Source: an uncultured Clostridia bacterium
Lineage (GTDB): Bacteria; Bacillota; Clostridia; Lachnospirales; Lachnospiraceae
Length of the DNA: 6,936 nucleotides
NCBI GenBank assembly: GCA_946620335.1
Contig: CAMONF010000029.1
Span: forward strand, 1 to 6,936
Direction of reading: 5' to 3'
A program made the translations under genes and the position numbers. Numbering within the stretch: the first letter of the stretch is position 1; the number at the start of each line of letters is the position of its first letter. Positions 1-5,217 of the stretch are shown one piece after another. Below the pieces are notes generated by a model. The model saw only the letters and a list, made by a program, of their open reading frames with translations. It searched no databases and was not told the origin of the DNA.

Positions 1-52
1 CGAGAACAAATACATGCGCCACGATATCGGCAAGGCCATCGACGAGGCGTAA
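1..52 (+). CDS. C-terminal end of an unidentified protein (partial)
   Basis: An open frame enters from the left edge and ends at the TAA at 50-52. The 16 complete codons read ENKYMRHDIGKAIDEA. The fragment is too short to name. The reading is supported by the stop being followed by a palindromic element and then a strong terminator, the usual arrangement at the 3' end of a gene. The gene converges on the minus-strand ohrR, and the terminator at 142-183 would serve both. Confidence 0.45.
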   Translation, partial: ENKYMRHDIGKAIDEA

Positions 53-60
53 AAAAGCGG

Positions 61-124
61 GAATTGGGGACGGTTCCTGGTTCGAAAATTCTTTGATTTT
101 CGAACCAGGAACCGTCCCCAGTTC
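61..124. repeat. Long perfect palindrome, REP/MITE-like element
   Basis: Two 24-nt arms (66-89 and 96-119) are perfect reverse complements around a 6-nt loop (90-95). Pairing extends outwards to 61/124 with a single G-T wobble, giving a 29-bp stem. The outer part of the arm carries GGGGACGGTTCC and the inner part GGTTCGAAAAT. From memory, GGGGACGGTTC-type palindromes are dispersed intergenic repeats in many bacteria, sometimes near REP-associated (IS200/IS605-like) tyrosine transposases. That link is recollection and was not searched. The element starts 8 nt after a stop codon and just before a separate terminator, so it looks like an insertion into a gene's 3' flank. It has no poly-T tail and is unlikely to be the main terminator. 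Confidence 0.75.
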
Positions 125-141
125 GAAAAGAACCGAACCAC

Positions 142-183
142 AAAAAAGTGCGACAGGAAAAAATCCTGCCGCACTTTTTGTTT
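142..183. terminator. Bidirectional intrinsic terminator
   Basis: A 12-bp stem (AGTGCGACAGGA pairing with TCCTGCCGCACT, one A/C mismatch) is closed by a 5-A loop at 159-163. It is flanked by A-runs at 142-147 and T-runs at 175-183. Read on + it ends the gene that stops at 52. Read on minus, where the tail is TTTTTT, it ends the ohrR transcript about 110 nt after that gene's stop. Confidence 0.85.
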
Positions 184-293
184 ATGATAAGGCCAAAGAA
201 GCAGCGCCCTGCCTCCGCGACTGAACGTGTTGAGATGGCCCCCGCCAGCATGATTGCCGCACCTGGGGATGCAGCTGCCTGCGGAAGGTCAGC

Positions 294-728
294 TCAAAAG
301 GTCTTTCCGAGGATTTTGTAGAGAAGCACATACAGAGTCCGGCCCTCCTCAGGGGAAAGAGGGACACAGCTGCCCAGCGCGGCAGGGATATCTTTGACTT
401 CTTCACGCATTTGCCGGCCTTTGTCGGTCAGATACACGCAGACCACCCGCTCGTCCTCCCGGCTCCTCTCCCGGGTGACCAGTCCCCGGTCCGCCAGCTT
501 CTTGAGCAGGGGCGTCAGCGTCCCGCTGTCCAAAAAGAGCCGGCTACCGAGCTCGCCCACAGGAATCCCGTCCTTCTCCCAGAGGACCATAAGGGTGATG
601 TACTGGGTGTAGGTCAGGTCCAGGGCTTTGAGGTAGGGCGTGTAGAGGCCGACTACCTTTCTGGCCGCGGCGTAGAGAGGAAAGCACAGCTGATTGTCGA
701 GCTTTAACTGTTCATAGGTGGGTTCCAT
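294..728 (-). CDS. ohrR: OhrR-type organic hydroperoxide-sensing repressor (MarR family)
   Basis: This 144-residue cytoplasmic MarR-family winged-helix repressor starts at ATG 726-728, with GGAG 9 nt upstream on the minus strand. The N-terminus (KLDNQLCFPLY) closely resembles Bacillus subtilis OhrR and keeps the peroxide-reactive Cys at residue 15, as well as Tyr19, Tyr29 and Tyr40. In B. subtilis OhrR, Tyr29 and Tyr40 contact the reactive Cys. The helix-turn-helix spans about residues 56-83 (LFLDSGTLTPLLKKL) and the wing follows with RSREDER at 88-94. Length matches the family. In known systems Cys15 oxidation by organic peroxides releases the operator of ohr. Here no ohr gene is visible. 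The upstream neighbour on the same strand is a glutathione-peroxidase-family gene, which is a reasonable target. Cys121 is an additional cysteine that B. subtilis OhrR lacks, so a two-Cys switch is possible. No convincing promoter was found in the 179-nt upstream gap, so it may be read from the peroxidase promoter. Confidence 0.9.
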   Translation of the reverse strand: MEPTYEQLKLDNQLCFPLYAAARKVVGLYTPYLKALDLTYTQYITLMVLWEKDGIPVGELGSRLFLDSGTLTPLLKKLADRGLVTRERSREDERVVCVYLTDKGRQMREEVKDIPAALGSCVPLSPEEGRTLYVLLYKILGKTF

Positions 729-854
729 GGCTCATATCTCCGTCGATATCTTTGTTTGAAAATGAAAACCTTCCGGTCCTATGCATGTCACGACCGAAAA
801 GGCGGATAAAAGTAGGCGGTCCGCAGCCGAGGGAAGGAGAGACCGCAGACCGCT

Positions 855-892
855 GCATTTGCCGGACTGCCTTGGCGGCGGTCCGGCCATGC
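855..892. other. GC-rich hairpin between the peroxidase gene and ohrR
   Basis: GCAT and GCCGGACTGCC (855-858, 861-871) pair with GGCGGTCCGGC and ATGC (877-887, 889-892) around a 5-nt loop. It lies 16 nt past the peroxidase stop. There is no T-run on either side, so it is not a canonical intrinsic terminator. It could protect or partly attenuate the minus-strand transcript between the two genes. The rest of the 179-nt gap contains only short GC-rich inverted repeats. Confidence 0.35.
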
Positions 893-907
893 ATGGCAGA
901 ATCCTTC

Positions 908-1450
908 TTACAGGAGCTTCTCCACGAAAGCGGAGACCTTCTTCATGTCCTCCGTCGGCTCAAAGCGGGCGACGACGTTGCCCTGGCGGTCAACGATGAA
1001 CTTGGTGAAGTTCCACTTGATGTTGGCGTTGTTCTTGTAGTCCTTGTCCATCTTCTTGGCGATGCCGCTCATCATGATGCCGGCCGGGCTCATGCCAAAG
1101 CCCTTGAAGGTCTGCTGGCTCTTCAGGAAGGTGTAGAGCGGGAGCTCGTTGGCGCCGTTCACGTCGGACTTCTTCATCTGCGGGAACTGGGTGTTGTAAT
1201 TGAGGGTGCAGAACTGGTGGACCTCCTCGTCGGTGCCGGGAGTCTGGTTGCCGAACTGGTTGCAGGGAACGTCGAGAACGTCGAATCCGCGATCCTTAAA
1301 GGCCTCGTACATGGCCTCGATCTCCTTGTACTGGGGTGTGAAGCCGCAGCCGGTAGCCGTGTTGACGACCATAACGACCTTGCCTTCAAAAGATTTTGTG
1401 GCGAAATCGTGGCCTTCGCCGTCCTTGAGTGTGAAATCATAAAAACCCAT
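908..1450 (-). CDS. Glutathione-peroxidase-family thiol peroxidase (2-Cys type)
   Basis: This 180-residue cytoplasmic peroxidase of the GPx family reduces hydrogen peroxide and organic hydroperoxides. Bacterial Cys-type members usually take electrons from thioredoxin rather than glutathione. Start ATG 1448-1450 is chosen because a perfect AAAGGAGG lies 7 nt upstream; a longer in-frame start at 1522 would overlap the promoter. Catalytic tetrad by family motif: Cys35 in NTATGCGFTPQY, Gln69 in PCNQFGNQTPG, and Trp146-Asn147 in WNFTKF. The catalytic residue is Cys (no selenocysteine). Cys81 in QFCTLNYNTQFP occupies the place of the resolving Cys of thioredoxin-dependent GPx enzymes, and the conserved Cys63 is also present. 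A stretch of about 15-20 residues before WNFTKF (about 119-143, Met/Lys-rich) is longer than in classic GPx proteins. The gene lies upstream of ohrR on the same strand. Homologues are called gpx, bsaA or btuE; no symbol is assigned here. Confidence 0.93.
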   Translation of the reverse strand: MGFYDFTLKDGEGHDFATKSFEGKVVMVVNTATGCGFTPQYKEIEAMYEAFKDRGFDVLDVPCNQFGNQTPGTDEEVHQFCTLNYNTQFPQMKKSDVNGANELPLYTFLKSQQTFKGFGMSPAGIMMSGIAKKMDKDYKNNANIKWNFTKFIVDRQGNVVARFEPTEDMKKVSAFVEKLL

Positions 1451-1489
1451 AGTGTTGCCTCCTTTAGGAAACCAAAAATGCTTTGCATG

Positions 1490-1522
1490 ATTATATTTTA
1501 TCAAATATATTATTGCCGTCAA
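1490..1522 (-). promoter_or_regulatory. Sigma-A-type promoter of the peroxidase gene
   Basis: On the minus strand, TTGACG (1517-1522), a 16-nt spacer and TAAAAT (1495-1500) form a good -35/-10 pair; an overlapping exact TATAAT lies at 1490-1495. The region is strongly AT-rich compared with its surroundings. The start site would lie near 1484-1489, inside the small inverted repeat ATGC-TTT-GCAT (1478-1488), a possible repressor site. Confidence 0.7.
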
Positions 1523-1568
1523 GTCTTTTTTTCAGGAGGCAGAAAATATCGAAGTAGAACACTCGGCA

Positions 1569-1597
1569 TTGCATTTTCAGGGGCTGTCTGTTATATT
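1569..1597 (+). promoter_or_regulatory. Promoter of the gntR-clpC operon
   Basis: TTGCAT (1569-1574), a 17-nt spacer and TATATT (1592-1597, 5 of 6 consensus) precede the GntR gene. The -35 is weak. No CtsR direct repeat (GGTCAAA heptads) or CIRCE inverted repeat is seen in the 176-nt divergent intergenic region. The promoter is back to back with the peroxidase promoter. Confidence 0.6.
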
Positions 1598-1609
1598 GTC
1601 CTTATAACA
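1589..1609. promoter_or_regulatory. Probable operator: inverted repeat over the -10 box
   Basis: TGTTATA-N7-TATAACA is a perfect 7-bp inverted repeat with centre-to-centre spacing of 14 bp. The left arm covers most of the -10 hexamer and the right arm covers the expected start site. A dimeric GntR-type regulator encoded 18 nt downstream is the obvious candidate to bind it, which would give autorepression of the operon. The binding partner is inferred. Confidence 0.6.
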
Positions 1610-1626
1610 CATGGAGGTATTGCCGG

Positions 1627-2007
1627 ATGATCATAAAAATCGATTTTGACAGCGGGGAAGCCATCTATGTGCAGCTTTGCAACCAGATCATCATGGGCAT
1701 TGCCGCCCGGGAGCTGACGGATGGGGACAGCCTGCCGTCGGTCAGACAGCTGGCGGACATGATCGGTGTCAACATGCACACGGTGAACAAGGCTTACGCT
1801 ATACTCCGGGAGCAGGGCTTTCTGACGCTGGACCGGAGGCGCGGCGCAGTCGTCTATGTGGACAAGGAAAAAATCAGGGCCATAGAGGAGCTCAGGGCGG
1901 ACCTGCGCATCGCCCTGGCCAAAGCCAGCTGCAAGCGTCTCACCCGGCAGGAGGTCCACGACCTGATTGACCAGATGTATTATGAGGCAGACGAGGAGAT
2001 CCAATGA
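1627..2007 (+). CDS. YtrA-subfamily GntR transcriptional regulator
   Basis: This 126-residue DNA-binding regulator has ATG 1627 preceded by GGAGG with a 9-nt spacer. The GntR winged-helix domain occupies about residues 10-78: IYVQLCNQIIMGIAARELTD is the first helix region, LPSVRQLADMIGVNMHTVNK holds the helix-turn-helix, and AYAILREQGFL plus DRRRGAVVYV form the recognition-helix end and wing. Only about 45 residues follow (80-126, charged helices), too short for a ligand-binding FadR, HutC or MocR domain and typical of the YtrA subfamily. YtrA regulators usually sit with ABC transporter genes; here the partner is clpC. The stop overlaps the clpC start in ATGA (2004-2007), indicating one transcript and coupled translation. 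It therefore takes the position that ctsR holds in many Bacillota. The effector is unknown. Confidence 0.88.
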   Translation: MIIKIDFDSGEAIYVQLCNQIIMGIAARELTDGDSLPSVRQLADMIGVNMHTVNKAYAILREQGFLTLDRRRGAVVYVDKEKIRAIEELRADLRIALAKASCKRLTRQEVHDLIDQMYYEADEEIQ

Positions 2008-4445
2008 CAAATGAATACACAGCAGAAGCGGCCGGCGCCCTGGCCAAAGCCGCTTCCGTAGCCGGCTCCTGCCGGCAGAGCGACATCGGCACGGAGCACC
2101 TGCTGGCCGGTCTTCTGAAGGAGACCGACGGCACGGCCGCCGCTGTCCTTATGGACAACGGCATCATGCCCGACAAGCTCCTTACGCTGATCGACCAGCT
2201 GATCACGCCCGGCGGCACGGCCGCCATCAAAGACCGGGCGGAGTACACGCCCAGGGCCCGGGCCGTGCTGGAGAAGGCAAAGAGCGTGGCTGCCAGGTTC
2301 GGGTCAGAGCTGGTGGGCACGGAGCATATCCTGATCGCCCTCCTTTTGGACACGGAGAGCGTGGCCACCCGGCTTCTTCACACCATGGAGGCCGATATCG
2401 CCAAGATCTACGCCGACACAGTCGCGGCGGTCGGGGCGGAAATCGATATTACCGACAAGGACATCATGAGCGGCAACATCTTTAAAGGGGAGGCGGCTGC
2501 GACGCCGGCCCTCGATGAATTCAGCCGTGACCTCACGGCCCAGGCGGCCAGGGGGGAGCTGGATCCTGTCGTAGGACGGGATGCGGAGATCATGCGGGTC
2601 ATCCGGATCCTGAGCCGCCGGACCAAGAACAACCCCTGCCTGGTGGGCGAGCCCGGCGTCGGCAAGACGGCAATCGTGGAAGGCCTGGCTCAGCGGATCG
2701 CCTGGGACGCGGTCCCCGCCTCGGTCAAGGGCAGGCGGGTCCTGGTCCTGGACCTGGCCGGCATGGTGGCGGGCTCCAAGTACCGCGGAGAATTCGAAGA
2801 GAGAATCAAGAAGGTCGTCCGGGAGGTGGCCCAGAACAAGAACATCATCCTGTTTGTGGACGAGCTGCACACCCTGATCGGAGCGGGCGGCGCGGAAGGC
2901 GCTCTGGACGCCTCCAATATCCTGAAGCCCTCCCTGTCCAGGGGCGAGATCCAGATGATCGGCGCCACCACCATAGACGAGTACCGCAAGCATATCGAGA
3001 AGGACGCGGCCCTCGAGCGGCGATTCCAGCCGGTCCAGGTGGAGGAACCCTCCCGGGAGGAGACAATCGCCATACTAAAGGGCCTTCGGCCCCATTATGA
3101 AAAGCACCACGGCGCCAGGATCACTGACGAAGCCATCCAGGCCGCGGTAGACCTGTCGGAGCGCTACATCAATGACCGGCGGCTGCCGGACAAGGCCATC
3201 GACCTGCTGGATGAAGCAGGTGCCCGGGTCAGCCTGGGCAGCTACAAGGCCCTGGCGGCGCTGGCAAGCGAAATGCAATCCCTGCGCGAGTTATCCGGGC
3301 GCAAGGAGGCGGCTATCGTCTCCGGCCGGATGGATGAGGCCAGGGAGATCAGTGCGCTGCAGAAGGAAATGACAGCATCCCTTGAGAAATCCCGCGCTGC
3401 GGTGGAAGGCGCCGATGCCCGCCGGACCCTGATCGTGGATGAGGACAGTGTGGCGGCCATCACGGCCGAGTGGACCGGAATCCCTGTGACAAGGCTGGCG
3501 GAGAGCGAATCAAAACGCCTCTCCCGTCTGGAGTCGAGACTCCACAAGCGGGTCATTGGCCAGGACGAGGCGGTCAAGGCGGTGGCCTCCGCCATCAAGC
3601 GCGGCCGCGTCGGCCTCAAGAACCCCAACCGCCCGATCGGGTCCTTCCTTTTCCTGGGACCGACCGGCGTGGGAAAGACCGAGCTGTCCAAGGCGGTCGC
3701 CGCGACGGTGTTCGGCTCCGAGGAGAGCATGATCCGCGTGGACATGTCCGAGTACATGGAAAAATACAGCGTCTCCAAGATGATCGGATCTCCGCCCGGC
3801 TATGTGGGGTATGACGAGGGCGGTCAGCTCTCCGAGCAGGTCCGCCGGCATCCCTACAGCGTCGTCCTCTTCGATGAGATCGAGAAGGCCCATCCGGATG
3901 TCTTCAACATCATGCTCCAGATCCTGGACGAGGGCCATATCACAGACGCCCACGGCAGGCGGGTCGACTTCAAGAATGCCTGCATTATCATGACCTCCAA
4001 CGCCGGCGCCCAGTCCATCGTGGATCCCAAGCGCCTGGGCTTTGGAGCCCGGGGGGATGCGCAGAAGGATTACGAGCGCATGAAGGACGGCGTCATGGCC
4101 GAGGTCCGCCGGATCTTCCGGCCGGAATTCATCAACCGGATCGACGAAATCATCGTTTTCCACACCCTGGGCATGAAGGAAGTGGAGAAGGTGGCCGGCC
4201 TTATGGCAGCGGAGCTGCAGACCAGGGCCAAAAAGGAACTGGATATAGACCTCAAGATCACCGCCTCCGCCAGAAAGTATATAGCCGAGAAGGGATATTC
4301 GGAAAAATACGGCGCCAGGCCCTTAAGGCGGGTCATCCAGGAGAAGATCGAGAACCCGCTGACGGATCTCATTTTGAACGGTGAGATCACAAGGGGCAGC
4401 TCTGTCACGGTCCGGATCGATAAAGGGGAGCTTACCATCTCCTGA
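2004..4445 (+). CDS. clpC: ClpC-type AAA+ protein unfoldase (Clp protease ATP-binding subunit)
   Basis: This 813-residue HSP100/Clp class I ATPase unfolds substrates and feeds them to ClpP in the cytoplasm. Its start overlaps the gntR stop and has GAGGAG 5 nt upstream. Domains in order: double Clp N-repeat (about 2-65 and 78-143); AAA-1 (about 170-410) with Walker A GEPGVGKT 215-222, Walker B FVDE 284-287 and ERR 338-340; a short middle domain (about 415-475) typical of ClpC rather than the long one of ClpB; AAA-2 with Walker A GPTGVGKT 552-559, Walker B LFDE 622-625 and sensor-2 GARPLRR 770-776. Leu678-Gly679-Phe680 lies in the loop that carries the ClpP-docking LGF/VGF tripeptide, so partnership with ClpP is expected. 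Glu31 and Glu107 in the two GTEH motifs match the phospho-arginine-docking Glu32 and Glu106 of B. subtilis ClpC, though no mcsB is present here. The N-domain is more diverged than the ATPase modules. No frame disruption is seen. Confidence 0.95.
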   Translation: MTNEYTAEAAGALAKAASVAGSCRQSDIGTEHLLAGLLKETDGTAAAVLMDNGIMPDKLLTLIDQLITPGGTAAIKDRAEYTPRARAVLEKAKSVAARFGSELVGTEHILIALLLDTESVATRLLHTMEADIAKIYADTVAAVGAEIDITDKDIMSGNIFKGEAAATPALDEFSRDLTAQAARGELDPVVGRDAEIMRVIRILSRRTKNNPCLVGEPGVGKTAIVEGLAQRIAWDAVPASVKGRRVLVLDLAGMVAGSKYRGEFEERIKKVVREVAQNKNIILFVDELHTLIGAGGAEGALDASNILKPSLSRGEIQMIGATTIDEYRKHIEKDAALERRFQPVQVEEPSREETIAILKGLRPHYEKHHGARITDEAIQAAVDLSERYINDRRLPDKAIDLLDEAGARVSLGSYKALAALASEMQSLRELSGRKEAAIVSGRMDEAREISALQKEMTASLEKSRAAVEGADARRTLIVDEDSVAAITAEWTGIPVTRLAESESKRLSRLESRLHKRVIGQDEAVKAVASAIKRGRVGLKNPNRPIGSFLFLGPTGVGKTELSKAVAATVFGSEESMIRVDMSEYMEKYSVSKMIGSPPGYVGYDEGGQLSEQVRRHPYSVVLFDEIEKAHPDVFNIMLQILDEGHITDAHGRRVDFKNACIIMTSNAGAQSIVDPKRLGFGARGDAQKDYERMKDGVMAEVRRIFRPEFINRIDEIIVFHTLGMKEVEKVAGLMAAELQTRAKKELDIDLKITASARKYIAEKGYSEKYGARPLRRVIQEKIENPLTDLILNGEITRGSSVTVRIDKGELTIS

Positions 4446-4480
4446 CGGGCCCGCGGCCGTAGCTCACAACATGTTCCATC

Positions 4481-4497
4481 GAGGGCCGGACGCCCTC
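4481..4497 (+). other. Small intercistronic hairpin after clpC
   Basis: GAGGGC and GCCCTC (6 bp) pair around the loop CGGAC in the 85-nt gap between clpC and the next gene. It is followed by a T-rich stretch (CCAATTGTTTTC). The stem is short and the T-run is interrupted, so it may only attenuate readthrough or protect the clpC 3' end. Confidence 0.35.
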
Positions 4498-4530
4498 CCA
4501 ATTGTTTTCAAGTCATGGAGGAAGTAAAAA

Positions 4531-4941
4531 ATGGCAGCAATTAAAACATTGATCCGCGCCGAGGAGGACGGGACCATCAGCTTTGGCGATTACACGCTGG
4601 ACACCAAGACCAAGCTTTCCGATTTCGCCCATGCCGGAGACTTATATAAGGTAAAAACTTTTAAGGATATTACCCGGCTGGAGCGCAACGAGCTTTTCGT
4701 CTATGAGTCTGTCCCCGGAACGACCGTCAATTGCCTGGCCTGCACGGAGGATGGGATGAGCTTTACCGTGGAAGGTCCCCATGACGCCCGGATCACCGTC
4801 GAGGGCGAGCCGGAGACTGATTACATGGTGGAAATCGATGGAGTCGCCTCCCCTGCCACCACCAATCTGGGAGGCAAGCTCTCCTTCAGCGTGGAGATGG
4901 GGACCGGCGAGGCGAAGCAGGTCCGGATCTTCAGAGCCTGA
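4531..4941 (+). CDS. Small conserved-looking protein of unknown function between clpC and radA
   Basis: This 136-residue soluble acidic protein has no signal peptide or membrane segment. ATG 4531 has GGAGGA 8 nt upstream, a strong ribosome binding site, and codon use matches its neighbours. The N-terminus (IKTLIRAEEDGTISFGDYTL) and the C-terminal third (about 75-134, alternating hydrophobic residues with Gly/Thr turns such as MSFTVEGPHDARITVEGEP) suggest an all-beta fold. A Cys-x-x-Cys pair (Cys68 and Cys71, CLAC) sits in the middle. I recall similar short proteins in Lachnospiraceae genomes, sometimes labelled 'endosialidase'. That label is unsupported here, because such a short chain shows no glycosidase motifs. 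Its place between clpC and radA suggests co-transcription, but no function is assigned. Confidence 0.85.
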   Translation: MAAIKTLIRAEEDGTISFGDYTLDTKTKLSDFAHAGDLYKVKTFKDITRLERNELFVYESVPGTTVNCLACTEDGMSFTVEGPHDARITVEGEPETDYMVEIDGVASPATTNLGGKLSFSVEMGTGEAKQVRIFRA

Positions 4942-4944
4942 TTT

Positions 4945-5150
4945 CCATGCAGGGCGGATTCGCCTTGGAAAGACAAAGCCGGCAAGGGGATTGAAAAGCC
5001 CTGCGGCCATGCACACACGGGGCGATTCCTCCTGAGGCATCAGAGCCGGCAAGGTGGCCGAAAAGCCTTTCTTACATGCTCAAATGGGGCAATTTCATCC
5101 GGGCATTCAAGCCGGCGAGTTGCTTGAAAAAACATGTTTTCATAGCGATT
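4945..5150 (+). repeat. Degenerate tandem repeats of about 66 nt upstream of radA
   Basis: Three copies in register begin AGCCGGCAAGG (4977 and 5044) or AGCCGGCGAG (5110). At offset 16 each has GAAAA (GAAAAGCC in the first two), and at offset 31 CATGC, CATGC and CATAG. The first two also share GGGGC at offset 42, then an ATTYC-TCC segment and GGCAT near the end. Unit lengths are 67 and 66 nt; the third is partial and runs into the radA promoter. The tail of a fourth, earlier copy is seen at 4945-4976 (CCATGCAGGGCGGATTC). Units contain possible stems, for example GCAGGGC 4949-4955 with GCCCTGC 4998-5004. No open frame runs through them. Function is unknown. Confidence 0.65.
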
Positions 5151-5152
5151 AT
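5124..5152 (+). promoter_or_regulatory. Candidate radA promoter
   Basis: TTGAAA (5124-5129), a 17-nt spacer and GATTAT (5147-5152) give a plausible sigma-A promoter 66 nt before the radA ATG. The spacer contains the perfect 12-bp palindrome AAAACATGTTTT (5129-5140), a possible regulator site. radA could also be read from clpC, since no strong terminator separates them. Confidence 0.45.
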
Positions 5153-5156
5153 TTTT

Positions 5157-5197
5157 GCGCGGGACCCTCCCGGCGGATGTGCCGCGGGGCCCCGCGC
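5157..5197 (+). other. GC-rich stem-loop in the radA 5' leader
   Basis: GCGCGGG (5157-5163) pairs with CCCGCGC (5191-5197). An inner stem, CGGC 5171-5174 with GCCG 5181-5184, is extended outwards by C5167-C5170 against G5186-G5189 across a bulge. It ends 10 nt before the radA ribosome binding site (AAGGAG 5208-5213). No T-run follows, so it is not a terminator. It could influence radA translation or mRNA stability. Confidence 0.4.
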
Positions 5198-5217
5198 CTT
5201 ACACTATAAGGAGAACT

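Noticed and set aside
855..892. Intrinsic terminator after the peroxidase gene
   Set aside because: The stem is good but there is no T-run on either strand, so it is listed only as a hairpin.
908..1522. A 204-codon version of the peroxidase starting at 1522
   Set aside because: The extra 24 residues are encoded by the promoter and the ribosome binding site; the ATG at 1450 has AAAGGAGG at ideal spacing and matches the family's usual N-terminus.
1517..1532. CtsR-like site (GTCAAGTC) upstream of gntR-clpC
   Set aside because: Only one partial heptad is present and the required second direct GGTCAAA copy is absent; the bases are better explained as the -35 box of the peroxidase promoter.
752..1630. 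A 292-codon open frame on the + strand
   Set aside because: It is opposite the glutathione-peroxidase gene, runs through both promoters in 1490-1597, and gives Leu/Val/Ala-rich sequence typical of an antisense shadow.
2304..4163. Several minus-strand frames of 130-230 codons opposite clpC
   Set aside because: All are shadows of the highly conserved clpC coding sequence, with no ribosome binding sites or domain motifs.
5129..5140. LexA (SOS) box at the radA promoter
   Set aside because: AAAACATGTTTT does not fit the GAAC-N4-GTTC core of Bacillota LexA sites.
4945..5150. Cyclic di-GMP-I (GEMM) riboswitch or a CRISPR array
   Set aside because: There is a loose resemblance (GCA..GGGC and AAAGCC), but the ordered conserved core and GNRA hairpin are missing. 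The units are too degenerate and contiguous, with no repeat-spacer pattern, for CRISPR.
5155..5217. A 21-residue N-terminal extension of RadA from a TTG
   Set aside because: The region is a GC-rich leader stem, and RadA proteins begin shortly before the zinc finger, as the ATG at 5218 gives.
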